In this document: piece by piece, positions 9,700-17,448 of the stretch
Layout of the letters: each line of letters starts with the position of its first letter
Numbering within the stretch: the first letter of the stretch is position 1
From: Pseudolabrys sp.
GTDB lineage: Bacteria; Pseudomonadota; Alphaproteobacteria; Rhizobiales; Xanthobacteraceae
NCBI GenBank assembly: GCA_030684935.1
Contig: JAUXXH010000007.1
Location: 1-45,566 of the forward strand
Direction: 5' to 3'
Length of the DNA stretch: 45,566 bases
The notes under the pieces: model-generated
What the model was told of the DNA's origin: nothing
The model's database searches: none
The model's input: only the letters and a program-made list of their open reading frames with translations
Program-made: the position numbers and the translations under genes

Positions 9700-9980
9700 T
9701 TTTGCTTCCGCCTGAGCCGCGGGTTAAATCCGGGATCGAGGTCGGGATCGCCACGAAGTTCCTTCATAAACTCGTCGGTCGTCAGATTGTCGCGGATCAA
9801 TCGGCGTTTTCCCAAGGCGTAGAGACGAGCCTTGTAATCGTCGGTTTCCGGCTTCTCGATTATCACGCCGCCTGAAGCGTTGGCGCGCACCTCGACCCGG
9901 TCGCCCGGCTTGATGCCGGCGGCGTCGCGCACTTTCTTCGGCAGGGTGACCTGGCCTTTGACGGTGACGGTAGTGGCCAT
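9696..9980 (-). CDS. vapB: AbrB/MazE-family antitoxin (VapB-type)
   Basis: A 94-residue antitoxin. The N-terminal SpoVT/AbrB swapped-hairpin DNA-binding domain covers about residues 1-45 (TVTVKGQVTLPKKVRDAAGI, KPGDRVEV). A charged C-terminal part (TTDEFMKELRGDPDLDPGFN) would wrap the toxin. It is upstream of, and overlaps by 4 nt, the PIN toxin gene. Antitoxins of this class repress their own promoter; candidate operator repeats lie just upstream at 9991. Confidence 0.93.
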   Translation of the reverse strand: MATTVTVKGQVTLPKKVRDAAGIKPGDRVEVRANASGGVIIEKPETDDYKARLYALGKRRLIRDNLTTDEFMKELRGDPDLDPGFNPRLRRKQK

Positions 9981-9990
9981 GACGGCTCCG

Positions 9991-10017
9991 GTAATACCTT
10001 TTCTAGAAAGTAATACT
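9991..10017 (-). promoter_or_regulatory. Candidate vapBC operator
   Basis: Two direct GTAATAC units (9991-9997 and 10010-10016) flank a TTCTAGAA palindrome. The cluster is immediately upstream of the antitoxin ATG, where AbrB-type antitoxins usually bind to repress their operon. Confidence 0.45.
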
Positions 10018-10097
10018 GGCGCCGGCTGGCGTCAATACCGGTGCTTGGCAAGTCAGGCGCGGTATTTCTGCTGACGGCGGCTTGCGCTGACATTCGT

Positions 10098-10191
10098 CCA
10101 TGATCGAAGCGCCAGCCTGTCGACCCGTATGGACAGGCTCGATGCGCGCGTCGGGCGCATCGAGCAGCGGCTTGAATTGATCGAAGCCTGA
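10098..10191 (+). pseudogene. Possible 3' remnant of a coiled-coil protein gene
   Basis: A frame ending at TGA 10191 reads LSTRMDRLDARVGRIEQRLE then LIEA. Its heptad spacing (Leu/Ile/Val with Arg/Glu/Asp) is typical of the C-terminus of small coiled-coil proteins. No start or upstream body is present, so at most this is a remnant. Chance resemblance cannot be excluded. Confidence 0.25.
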
Positions 10192-10235
10192 GGTCGCGCG
10201 GTTAAATCTCAAAAGAATGATCGTGGCGCGCGGGC

Positions 10236-10298
10236 GTTAATCAGCGCTTTACCGTCCACTGTTCGTTCTCTGATTCGCCGATGTTCCTCCAACGTTCG
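10236..10298 (+). repeat. 63-nt dispersed direct repeat, copy A
   Basis: GTTAAT, six variable nt, then a 51-nt block (10248-10298) with about five mismatches to 12400-12450. Both copies have the same orientation and bracket the lipoprotein and pyruvate-kinase-like genes. Confidence 0.75.
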
Positions 10299-10317
10299 TC
10301 ACATCGACGTTGTGGGC

Positions 10318-10734
10318 TTATGGCTGCGGCGTTTTCGGCTGTACCGGAACAGACCCGGTGATGTCTCCGGCTGCTGGCGCGCAGTTCTGCGGATTGACCT
10401 CGCGGCAGACCGCTATGCCGGTCGGAGCCGCATTCGGTGCCGGCCGGATCAAGGCGACGGCATTCGGTTGCAGCTTGTCGACTTGCGTCGCATTCGACGC
10501 CATCGCGCGGCGGTGTTGCCGGTTCAGCCGGTCGCGGCACTGGCGAAAGGGCTGCGAGCCTGGCTCGCCGGCGGAATGGCGGCACAACATCTCGTCATCG
10601 GCGGCGACATAGTCCGCCTGCGGCGACGCGCAGGCCGACAGTGCCGCCGCTGCGGCGGCGATCAACAAGGTGCGGACTGCAGATTGCGATAATGGCACGC
10701 GAGACGCTGCTCCCCCAAGCCTCAAGCGCAGCAT
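10318..10734 (-). CDS. Hypothetical lipoprotein
   Basis: A 138-residue product with a type II signal: a hydrophobic run LLIAAAAAALSAC ending in the lipobox LSAC (Cys about residue 34). The mature part contains a conserved-looking block DYVAADDEMLCRHSAGEPGS then FRQCRDRLNRQH, with paired cysteines. It is predicted to be anchored to the outer or inner membrane. The annotated start may be long; a start near residue 14-20 would also give a normal signal. It lies about 100 nt downstream of the pyruvate-kinase-like gene on the same strand. Function unknown. Confidence 0.68.
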   Translation of the reverse strand: MLRLRLGGAASRVPLSQSAVRTLLIAAAAAALSACASPQADYVAADDEMLCRHSAGEPGSQPFRQCRDRLNRQHRRAMASNATQVDKLQPNAVALIRPAPNAAPTGIAVCREVNPQNCAPAAGDITGSVPVQPKTPQP

Positions 10735-10830
10735 CGCGGGGCCAGAACAGTCAAGGCCCGGGGTAGACCTCTCCCCGGCAATCTCTCTGCAGGAGTTCGG
10801 TCCAACGGCACTTTCAGGCCGATCGCACCC

Positions 10831-12327
10831 TCAGTCGGCCCAGGACCGCAACGCGCGCAGCGTCGGCGTCTTTTTTGCCTGATGCTCGCCCATCCGGCGC
10901 AGCAGGCGGTCGAGCGCCGCGATGCCGGCCCCGATATTGGGCCCCTTGTTGAGCATGACGCATTCGGCGCGGGCCGCCATGGCGGCGTCGGTCATCTCGC
11001 CGCGCGTTGCCAGGCCTTTGCTGACCAGGCCTTCGAGCACCTGGGTTGCCCAGATGGCGGGCACGTGCGCGGCCTCGCACAACCAGAGGATTTCCTCCTG
11101 CATCTCGGCGACCCGCTCGAAACCGAGTTCGACCGAAAGGTCGCCGCGTGCAATCATCACGGCCAGCGGCTGGCGGCCGGCCGCCTGCACGATGATCTCG
11201 GGAAGATTGCGCACCGCCCGCGGCGTCTCGATTTTGGCAACAATCCCGAGGTGCTGCCAATCGGCACGCCGGGCGGCGATCTCGTCTTGCAACATGGCGA
11301 CATCGTCGGCGGTTTCAACGAACGAATAGCCGATCATGTCGGCATGCTGCACAATGAAGTCGAGATCGGACTTGTCCTGTGTCGTGAGCGAGTCGATGTC
11401 GAGATCGACGCCCGGAAAATTCAGGCCCTTCTCCGGCTTGAGCTTGATGCCTTTGATCTGGCCTTCGTCGATACGGGCGACAAAGCCATCATCGGTTTGC
11501 TGGACGATTTTTCCGCGCATCTTGCCGTCATCGATGGAAACGTGATCGCCGACTTTCAGGCGATCGAATACCTGGGGCAGGGTGCAACCGGTGCGGAATG
11601 CGGAGCCGTCTGCGCCGGTCCCCGGCGCGCGACACAGAATGATGTCGTCTCCGATATGCAGGCGGCTGCGATCGGGCGGCGACGCGACATCGGCGGTGCG
11701 CACCTTCGGACCGGCAATGTCCATCAGAATGCGCATGCGCTGGCCCGTGCGCGTCTCGGCGGCGCGCACATTCGCGATCATCTTCAGCCAGCGGTCGGGA
11801 TCGTCATGCGCACAGTTGATCCGCACGGCGTCGGCGCCGCGTTCCGCCATCTGGCCAATGACCGCCGGGTCGTCGGCCGCATCGGTGCCGAGCGTCACCA
11901 GAATGTGGCCGGAGCGTCCCTCGGCCGGCGCTCCGAACAACGCTTCGGTGTTGGCTTGCAACCGGCTTTCGCCGCGGAAGAACTGGCGCTGCGACGGCAT
12001 GTGAGCGGGTGCCGGCGCTGCATCGCCGGCCATGGCCGCGAGCGCCGCGCCGACCGCGTCGAGTGAGGCCAGCACCCGGCTTTCCGACCGGCCGAGCGAC
12101 GACAGTCCCAGCACCATCAGGCGGCGTTGCAGCGCCGCGAGGTCATGGCGGCGAAACGCCAGATAGTGGGCGAAATTGTAGGCGCTCAAGGCAAAATCGG
12201 TGCGCGCGATGCGCGGCCGCCAGCGATGGAAAGTTGCCTTGCCGTGCCTGGCGACGGACCCCCGCAACGCGGCCAGTTCGAGGCCAATCTGGCGCGCCTC
12301 CTGTCGCCACGCGTTGCCGACACCCAT
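10831..12327 (-). CDS. Pyruvate kinase family protein without the C-terminal domain
   Basis: A 498-residue protein. Residues 1 to about 140 form a helical, Ala/Leu/Arg-rich extension not found in classical pyruvate kinases. The rest matches the catalytic barrel and B domain: AVRINCAHDD, RILMDIAGPKVRT, DDGKMRGKI, the catalytic Lys and metal Glu in IVAKIETPRAV, IARGDLSVELG and WATQVLEGL. The usual SGETA segment reads NKGPN, and the chain ends shortly after, so the C-terminal allosteric domain is absent. Phosphotransfer from PEP to ADP is plausible because the core residues are kept, but another substrate is possible. The ATG at 12327 has GGAG eight nt upstream; the longer frame runs through a repeat. 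Confidence 0.85.
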   Translation of the reverse strand: MGVGNAWRQEARQIGLELAALRGSVARHGKATFHRWRPRIARTDFALSAYNFAHYLAFRRHDLAALQRRLMVLGLSSLGRSESRVLASLDAVGAALAAMAGDAAPAPAHMPSQRQFFRGESRLQANTEALFGAPAEGRSGHILVTLGTDAADDPAVIGQMAERGADAVRINCAHDDPDRWLKMIANVRAAETRTGQRMRILMDIAGPKVRTADVASPPDRSRLHIGDDIILCRAPGTGADGSAFRTGCTLPQVFDRLKVGDHVSIDDGKMRGKIVQQTDDGFVARIDEGQIKGIKLKPEKGLNFPGVDLDIDSLTTQDKSDLDFIVQHADMIGYSFVETADDVAMLQDEIAARRADWQHLGIVAKIETPRAVRNLPEIIVQAAGRQPLAVMIARGDLSVELGFERVAEMQEEILWLCEAAHVPAIWATQVLEGLVSKGLATRGEMTDAAMAARAECVMLNKGPNIGAGIAALDRLLRRMGEHQAKKTPTLRALRSWAD

Positions 12328-12778
12328 CTCCGTCACTCCGGTCGTTTGCCAAAGAATCTTGGTAATGCAGCCGTGTGACGGCGGCGTGTTAATGCCCGAT
12401 TTACCGTCCTCTATCCGTTCTCCGATTCGCCGATGTTCCCCCAACGTTCGATATTTTCCACGATAGGGTAGACGCATCTCCCGCATGGGCTGCATCTAGC
12501 GTCTGCTTGTTGAATGATGTTCGGAAGGGCGCGCGAATCACCCTGTGCGCTGTTCCGAATCGCCTATAAACACATCGGGATCGCGCGCCGGCGAAAGACG
12601 CAGGGCGGCGGGTCCAAGGGGTGTAAGCCAAGTCCGGCTTGGCGTTGACGGTTCGTCTGGTCGTCGCACACTTGGGAACACCTGGGCATGGGCTTTGCCC
12701 TGTCATCCGAGACGACATGCACATTCATCGGTCATTCCGCCGCCCGCTCCGGGCTGGCGTTACAACGTGGGGGTTTCG
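12328..12778. other. Intergenic region between the divergent pyruvate-kinase-like and ion-channel genes
   Basis: This 451-nt spacer must contain both promoters. It holds repeat copy B (12388-12450) and a small hairpin GCCAAG-TCCGG-CTTGGC at about 12627-12643. No gene is supported. Confidence 0.5.
12388..12450 (+). repeat. 63-nt dispersed direct repeat, copy B
   Basis: The partner of 10236-10298. It shares GTTAAT, then after six variable nt the block TTTACCGTCC...CCAACGTTCG, with about five mismatches in 51 nt. It lies upstream of the pyruvate-kinase-like gene. Confidence 0.75.
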
Positions 12779-13603
12779 GTGCGTAGCTGGCTCAAGAGTA
12801 TCCTGAATAATCCGCGCAGCGAGTGGGTCATTACCGCTTTGATCGTCATCAACGCGATCACGCTGGGTCTCGAAACCAGCCCGGCGGCAGTGGCCGCAAT
12901 CGGCCCGGTACTCGGGTTTCTGGACACGGCCATCCTGACGGTGTTCGTGGTCGAACTGAGCGCGCGCATCTACGTGCACAGGCTGAAATTCTTCCGCGAC
13001 CCGTGGAGCCTGTTCGACCTGTTCGTCGTCTCGGTGGCGCTGATGCCGGCGACCGGCAACCTGTCGGTGCTGCGCGCGCTGCGCATCCTGCGCGTGCTGC
13101 GGCTGATCACCGTGGTGCCGTCGCTGCGCCGGGTGGTCGGTGGCCTGATCACGGCGCTGCCGGGCATGGGCTCAATCGTCGCGCTGCTGTCGCTAATCTA
13201 TTATGTCGCCTCGGTAATGGCGACCAAACTGTTCGGGCAGGAATTCCCCGAGTGGTTCGGCAATCTCGGCGCCTCGGCCTATTCGCTGTTCCAGATCATG
13301 ACGCTGGAAAGCTGGTCGATGGGCATCGTCCGCCCGGTGATGGAGAAGTTCCCCTACGCCTGGGCGTTTTTCGTGCCCTACATCATCGTCACCACCTTCG
13401 CCGCGCTGAACCTCTTCATCGGCGTCGTGGTCAATGCCATGCAGTCCGAACATGACAAGGTCGTCCAGGACGAAATGGCGGCCGAACGCGAGCTCATGCA
13501 CCAGGAGACTGAGCCGATGATGGAGGAGATCCGGAAACTGCGCGCCGAAATTTCCGAGCTCAAGGACGCGATCATCGGGGCGCGGCCGCAGCCGGCGGAA
13601 TGA
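12779..13603 (+). CDS. Voltage-gated sodium channel of the NaChBac/BacNaV type
   Basis: A 274-residue, six-transmembrane, one-repeat ion channel that assembles as a tetramer in the inner membrane. S1-S3 are hydrophobic. S4 has arginines at every third position (LRALRILRVLRLITVVPSLR). The pore helix and selectivity filter read FQIMTLESWSMG at about residue 174; TLESW is the sodium-selective filter of bacterial NaV channels. After S6 (FAALNLFIGVVVNAMQ) comes a C-terminal coiled coil (EEIRKLRAEISELKDAI) typical for tetramerisation. The GTG at 12779 is preceded by GGGGG at good spacing; a GTG four codons earlier (12767) is an alternative. Confidence 0.9.
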   Translation: MRSWLKSILNNPRSEWVITALIVINAITLGLETSPAAVAAIGPVLGFLDTAILTVFVVELSARIYVHRLKFFRDPWSLFDLFVVSVALMPATGNLSVLRALRILRVLRLITVVPSLRRVVGGLITALPGMGSIVALLSLIYYVASVMATKLFGQEFPEWFGNLGASAYSLFQIMTLESWSMGIVRPVMEKFPYAWAFFVPYIIVTTFAALNLFIGVVVNAMQSEHDKVVQDEMAAERELMHQETEPMMEEIRKLRAEISELKDAIIGARPQPAE

Positions 13604-13647
13604 GGGTGGGTCAAGCTTTCGCCGCCATCAGCCCGTAGAGTTCGACG

Positions 13648-14871
13648 GTGCCGATGCTGATGTCGATCGCCAGGGTTCTGCTTGCCGCCGCGCTGCTTAT
13701 GGCGCCGACTGTTGCGCGCGCCGATGCCGCCTTCGGCGCTTTCCTCCAGTCGCTTTACCCCGAAGCGAAGGCGCTCGGCGTCTCCCGCGCCACCTTCGAC
13801 AATGCGATCCGCGGCCTGACCCCGGACTATTCGCTGCCCGACCTCGCCATTCCCGGCCAGCCGGACAAGGCGCCGCCCGGCCAGCCCGAATTCGTGCAGA
13901 CGCCGGCGCAATACCTGCGCGAGTCCAGCTTCACCCGCTTGGCGGCGCGCGGCCGCAAACTGGCGGCGCAGCAACGCGATACGCTGGCGCGCATCGAGCG
14001 CGAGTACGGCGTGCCCGGCAATGTCATTCTGGCGATCTGGGCGCGCGAGACCGATTTCGGCGGCGTCAAGCTGCCGCATGATGCGATCCGGGTGCTGGCG
14101 ACCCAAGCCTTTGTCGGCAAGCGCAAGGACATGTTCCGCGACGAATTCCTGCATGCGCTCAAGCTGCTGCAGGACGGCACGCCGCGCGCCGATCTGCGCT
14201 CGTCCTGGGGCGGCGCCGTCGGCCTGACCCAGTTTCTGCCGTCGGAAATCTATCGGCACGGCGTCGACTTCGACGGCGACGGCCGCGTCGATCTGGTGGC
14301 CTCGGTGCCCGACGCGCTGGCGTCGGCCGCCAAGCAGCTCGCCAACAAAGGCTGGCAGCGCGGCCAGCGCTGGGCCTACGAGGTGAAGGCGCCGCCGACG
14401 GCCGACTGCTCGATCGGCGTGCCCGACGTCACCATGCCGCTCGGCCAATGGCTCACTCGCGGCTTTGCTTTGGCCGACCGGCGGCCGCTGAGCGCCGCGG
14501 AGCAGGCCATTCCGGCGTCGTTGCTACAGCCGGAAGGCAGCTACGGCCCGGCCTTTCTGACGCCGAAGAACTACTATGTGATCAAGGATTATAATTTTTC
14601 CGACCTTTACGTGCTGTTCGTCGGCCACCTGGCGGATCGCATTGCCGGCGGCGGCGGCTTCGTGACGCCCTGGAGCAAGTCGGCCCAGCTCAAGACCACC
14701 GAGGTCGAGGCCATGCAGGGCAAGCTGACCGCGCTCGGGCTCTATCGGGACAAGATCGACGGCAAGGCCGGCATGCTGACCCGCGCCGCGCTCGGCGCCT
14801 ATCAGAAGGCCAACGGGCTCAAGCTCGACTGCTGGCCGACCGCGGCGGTGCTCGACCATATGCGGCGCTGA
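13648..14871 (+). CDS. Lytic murein transglycosylase (MltB family) with peptidoglycan-binding domain
   Basis: A 407-residue secreted enzyme that cleaves the MurNAc-GlcNAc bond to leave 1,6-anhydro ends. A signal peptide (SIARVLLAAALLMAPTVARA) is followed by the SLT_2/MltB domain: NVILAIWARETDFGG, with the catalytic Glu at about 134, and SSWGGAVGLTQFLPSEIYRH. A C-terminal peptidoglycan-binding domain spans about residues 350-407 (AMQGKLTALGLYRDKIDGKA). The first codon could be GTG 13648, ATG 13654 or ATG 13660; all give the same mature protein. A strong terminator follows. Confidence 0.93.
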   Translation: MPMLMSIARVLLAAALLMAPTVARADAAFGAFLQSLYPEAKALGVSRATFDNAIRGLTPDYSLPDLAIPGQPDKAPPGQPEFVQTPAQYLRESSFTRLAARGRKLAAQQRDTLARIEREYGVPGNVILAIWARETDFGGVKLPHDAIRVLATQAFVGKRKDMFRDEFLHALKLLQDGTPRADLRSSWGGAVGLTQFLPSEIYRHGVDFDGDGRVDLVASVPDALASAAKQLANKGWQRGQRWAYEVKAPPTADCSIGVPDVTMPLGQWLTRGFALADRRPLSAAEQAIPASLLQPEGSYGPAFLTPKNYYVIKDYNFSDLYVLFVGHLADRIAGGGGFVTPWSKSAQLKTTEVEAMQGKLTALGLYRDKIDGKAGMLTRAALGAYQKANGLKLDCWPTAAVLDHMRR

Positions 14872-14887
14872 CAAGGTCCGGGCACGC

Positions 14888-14919
14888 AAAAGCCCGGAAA
14901 CTTTCGTTTCCGGGCCTTT
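14888..14919. terminator. Bidirectional-looking intrinsic terminator
   Basis: A perfect 10-bp stem GCCCGGAAAC / GTTTCCGGGC with a TTTC loop, preceded by AAAA and followed by CTTTG. It lies between the convergent transglycosylase gene (plus) and the small secreted protein gene (minus), and could serve both. Confidence 0.8.
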
Positions 14920-14945
14920 GAAGTTCATTCCGTCAGGAACGCCGC

Positions 14946-15290
14946 CTAGCGGCAGACCCGCACGCGCTGCGAGCGCCAGCCGTAACCGTCCCAGACCCGC
15001 TCGCGGGTGGTGTAGCAGTGCGGGCGATAGGGGCGGCCGTAATAGACCGGCGCCGGGCCGTAGTAGCTCGGACGGCCGTAATACGCCGGGCCACCGCTGT
15101 AATAGCCGCCGCGCGCATTGGCGGTGGAACCGATGATGGCGCCGAGCGCCAAGCCGCCGATCACGCCGGCGGCGACGGCGCCACCGTTGCCGCCGCGGCG
15201 GGCTTCGGCTTGCTGCGGGGTGGCCACGGCCACGACGACAAAGGTCGCGGCGGCGGCGAGAGCCGTCAGGATTTTGGAGAACTTCAGCAT
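14946..15290 (-). CDS. Small secreted Gly/Tyr-rich protein with glycine-zipper segment
   Basis: A 114-residue protein. The signal peptide (MLKFSKILTALAAAATFVVVAVATPQQAEA) leads to RRGGNGGAVAAGVIGGLALG, a glycine-zipper-like hydrophobic segment. A Tyr/Gly/Pro-rich part follows (GGYYSGGPAYYGRPSYYGPA), ending in TTRERVWDGYGWRSQRVRVC. This layout is common in rhizobiales envelope proteins of unknown role (compare the BA14K/RcnB-like small proteins). The start at 15290 has GGAAGG upstream. Confidence 0.78.
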   Translation of the reverse strand: MLKFSKILTALAAAATFVVVAVATPQQAEARRGGNGGAVAAGVIGGLALGAIIGSTANARGGYYSGGPAYYGRPSYYGPAPVYYGRPYRPHCYTTRERVWDGYGWRSQRVRVCR

Positions 15291-15455
15291 GAAGCACCTT
15301 CCTTGAGAGGGGTCTGTCTTTTGGGCCATTGCCGGCCGTATGGATTGAACGGCCCGGCTGCTGCTTTCCTGCGGCCTCTTGTCCGCAGAAAATTCGCCCG
15401 TGTTGGCAAGCACTTTCAGCTTATTTTCGTGAATAGGGAGTGAATGGGTCAGCCC

Positions 15456-15480
15456 AAAAAAAGCCGCGAACCGGCGCGGC
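15456..15480 (-). terminator. Intrinsic terminator of the NUDIX gene
   Basis: Read on the minus strand: stem GCCGCG, loop CCGGTT, stem CGCGGC, then a run of seven T. It lies about 30 nt after the NUDIX stop codon at 15509. Confidence 0.8.
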
Positions 15481-15508
15481 CCCCTGTTAGGGAACCGGGG
15501 CAACCCGT

Positions 15509-16021
15509 TCAGACGCGGCGTGTGGACCGACGCTTGGTGGCGCGGCGCTTGGCGGATTTGGCCGCCGACTTTGCCGCCTTCGCCACGGACCGCTTGCGGG
15601 CCGCCTTGCGCCGGCGCGGCTTGAGCGACTGCTGCCCCACATTGCGCAGGAACAGCTTTTCCAGCGGATAGCTCAGCCGTCGCACGGCCTTGGCCAGCGG
15701 CAGCCACTCGACCGCGATAATGTCCTTCATCAGGTCGTGGCTGGGGTGGAGCGCCGCCTGCATGCGCCAGAACTGCACCACCTTGGAGCAGCCCTGGGCG
15801 CGATAGGTCATGGCTCCGACGAACTCGCGCACCATCACCCGGTGTCCGGTTTCCTCCAGCGCTTCGCGCTCGGCGCCGGCGACCGGATCCTCGTTGCGCT
15901 TGAGTTTGCCGCGCGGCAGCACCCAGCGGTCGTCCTTGCTGCGCTGGACAACGGCAACCCGCAGCCGCGCGCCGCCGCGTACCACGATCCCTCCCGCCGC
16001 GTGAATCACCTTGTCAGCCAT
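15509..16021 (-). CDS. NUDIX hydrolase with lysine/arginine-rich tail
   Basis: A 170-residue NUDIX pyrophosphohydrolase. The Nudix box is complete (GKLKRNEDPVAGAEREALEE then TGHRV, matching Gx5Ex7REUxEExGU). The substrate is unknown; DIPP-like inositol pyrophosphate or nucleotide substrates are possible because of the short family form. The last 40 residues are a histone-H1-like basic tail (KAAKSAAKSAKRRATKRRST), which could bind nucleic acid. The start at 16021 (MADKVIHAAGGIVV) is preceded by GAGGTGAGC. It is paralogous to the NUDIX protein at 24332. Confidence 0.9.
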   Translation of the reverse strand: MADKVIHAAGGIVVRGGARLRVAVVQRSKDDRWVLPRGKLKRNEDPVAGAEREALEETGHRVMVREFVGAMTYRAQGCSKVVQFWRMQAALHPSHDLMKDIIAVEWLPLAKAVRRLSYPLEKLFLRNVGQQSLKPRRRKAARKRSVAKAAKSAAKSAKRRATKRRSTRRV

Positions 16022-16170
16022 GCTCACCTCAGTCGATTCGTTTAGCAAATTTGCGGCCGCATATAGAGGGAAATGGGCCGCGCGACAGCGAGTCGTTGTG
16101 GGTAACGTGCAAACTTACGGACTGTCACCGGCCTGTCATCCAGCGGTCGCGCCTGTGCCCTTCAGCGCAC

Positions 16171-16202
16171 AAAAAATCCGGCGGGCCCTTGAGGCCCGCC
16201 GG
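16171..16202 (-). terminator. Intrinsic terminator of the Bug-family gene
   Basis: On the minus strand, stem CCGGCGGGCC, loop TCAAG, stem GGCCCGCCGG, then ATTTTTT. It lies about 30 nt beyond the stop at 16234. Confidence 0.85.
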
Positions 16203-16233
16203 AGCGTCAGGCGCTGAATTTGACGGCGAGGGT

Positions 16234-17232
16234 CTAGTTGAACTTCAACCCGGCCGCTTTGGCGATCTTGAGGTTGAGCTCGATCTCGCGCTTGTTCATG
16301 GCGTCCATCTCGGATGGCGTCATCGGCGCCGGCTCGACGCCGGTCTTGGCGAGTTTTTCTTGAACGTCCGGCAGCGCCAGCGCGGTGGTGACTTCCTTGT
16401 GCAGCCGGTCGATGATCGGGCGCGGCGTCTTCGCCGGCACCAGCAGGCCGGTCCAGAAGTTGTAGTCCGAATTGGCGAAGCCGGCCTCCAGCGTAGTCGG
16501 GATGTCCGGCAGCGAGGGCGAGCGTTTCGCCGAACTGACCGCCAGCGGCACCAGCTGCTTGTTCTGAATAAACGACATGGCGGACGAGATGCCCATGAAG
16601 ACGAAGTCGACGCGGCCGGTCATGACCTCGGTGAGGGCTTCCGGCCCGCCGCGGAACGGCACGTGCGTGCCTTTGAAGTCGGCGCTGACACGGAAGCGCT
16701 CGGCCGCCCAGTGCGTGGCGCTGCCGACACCGGCCGAGGAGAACGTGAAGGTGCCGGCCTTGGCCTTTTCCGCGAAATCCTTGACGCTCTTGATGCCGGA
16801 GTTTGGATTGACCAGCAGGACGTTCGGCACGCTGCCGAAGCTGGCCACGCAGGCGAAATCGGCGGCCGCATCGTAGGGCAGATTGGGATAGGCGGCGGGT
16901 GCGCCGGAATGCGCGCCGGCATTGATCAGGAGTGTGTAACCATCCGGGTCGGCCTTGGCGACTTGCGCTGTGCCGATGCTGCCGCCGGCGCCGCCGCGGT
17001 TTTCAATCACGATGCTCTGGCCGAGCTGGCGGGACACCGGGTCCATGACGATGCGGCCGATGATGTCGATGGTGCTGCCGGCGCTGAACGGCACCATGGC
17101 GCGGATCGCCTTGCCGGCCGGCCAGGCCGCCTGGGCAAAACCGAGGCGCGGCAGCGCGGGCGCGGCCAAAGCGGCGGCGGTGAGAGTAAGAAAGCGGCGA
17201 CGATTCTTGTCGGTCATGTTGTCCTTGCTCAT
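16234..17232 (-). CDS. Tripartite tricarboxylate transporter substrate-binding protein (Bug/TctC family)
   Basis: A 332-residue periplasmic binding protein. The N-terminus has a twin-arginine-like signal (KNRRRFLTLTAAALAAPALP, ending GFAQA). The mature start (KAIRAMVPFSAGSTIDIIGR) is the family hallmark. Further blocks are IENRGGAGGSIG, PNVLLVNPNS and VPFRGGPEALTEVMTGRVDF. Ligands are carboxylates, amino acids or similar. No TctA/TctB membrane genes are nearby, so it is an orphan Bug protein. The ATG at 17232 is chosen because it opens the signal; the frame extends far upstream only as non-coding sequence. Confidence 0.92.
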   Translation of the reverse strand: MSKDNMTDKNRRRFLTLTAAALAAPALPRLGFAQAAWPAGKAIRAMVPFSAGSTIDIIGRIVMDPVSRQLGQSIVIENRGGAGGSIGTAQVAKADPDGYTLLINAGAHSGAPAAYPNLPYDAAADFACVASFGSVPNVLLVNPNSGIKSVKDFAEKAKAGTFTFSSAGVGSATHWAAERFRVSADFKGTHVPFRGGPEALTEVMTGRVDFVFMGISSAMSFIQNKQLVPLAVSSAKRSPSLPDIPTTLEAGFANSDYNFWTGLLVPAKTPRPIIDRLHKEVTTALALPDVQEKLAKTGVEPAPMTPSEMDAMNKREIELNLKIAKAAGLKFN

Positions 17233-17448
17233 GCGTATCTCCCAGAATAAAGCGCGCCTTGCGGAAGCTGTGGCGCGACGTGTCGTCTCCTGCCCATCAT
17301 GCCACGGGCAGGCTAAACGGCGCGAGGAAAAATGTTCGTTTTGGTAATATGAAAGAATTGCCCCGCGTCGCGAATTCCCGCACAGACCATTGCGCCGGTC
17401 CGGCGCACATGGCCTAGATCGCGGCAATCTGACACAACGGAGAACGCC

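Larger units (their letters stand above)
9981..10317. other. Gene-poor spacer upstream of vapBC
   Basis: This 337-nt stretch has no complete gene. It holds the vapBC promoter/operator candidate (9991-10017), a possible 3' scrap of a coiled-coil gene ending at 10191, and one copy of a 63-nt dispersed repeat (10236-10298). Confidence 0.5.

Noticed and set aside
10241..10585. Minus-strand frame ending in RWRNIGESENEQWTVKR
   Set aside because: The upstream part is a shadow of the lipoprotein gene and only the end covers the repeat; no homologous protein is recognised.
10882..12066. 394-codon plus-strand frame opposite the pyruvate-kinase-like gene
   Set aside because: Composition (His/Gly/Arg rich, no motifs) is typical of antisense frames; the minus-strand product has recognisable pyruvate kinase motifs.
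10236..12450. The 63-nt repeats as CtrA binding sites (TTAA-N7-TTAAC)
   Set aside because: TTAA is followed after seven nt by TTAC or TTTA, not TTAAC, and the conserved part extends far beyond a CtrA site.
12620..12700. Hairpin GCCAAG-TCCGG-CTTGGC as a terminator or small RNA
   Set aside because: The stem is only 6 bp, there is no T-run, and no transcript evidence is available.
16051..17250. 399-codon plus-strand frame opposite the Bug-family gene
   Set aside because: Antisense shadow; the minus strand has a signal peptide and the Bug hallmark start.
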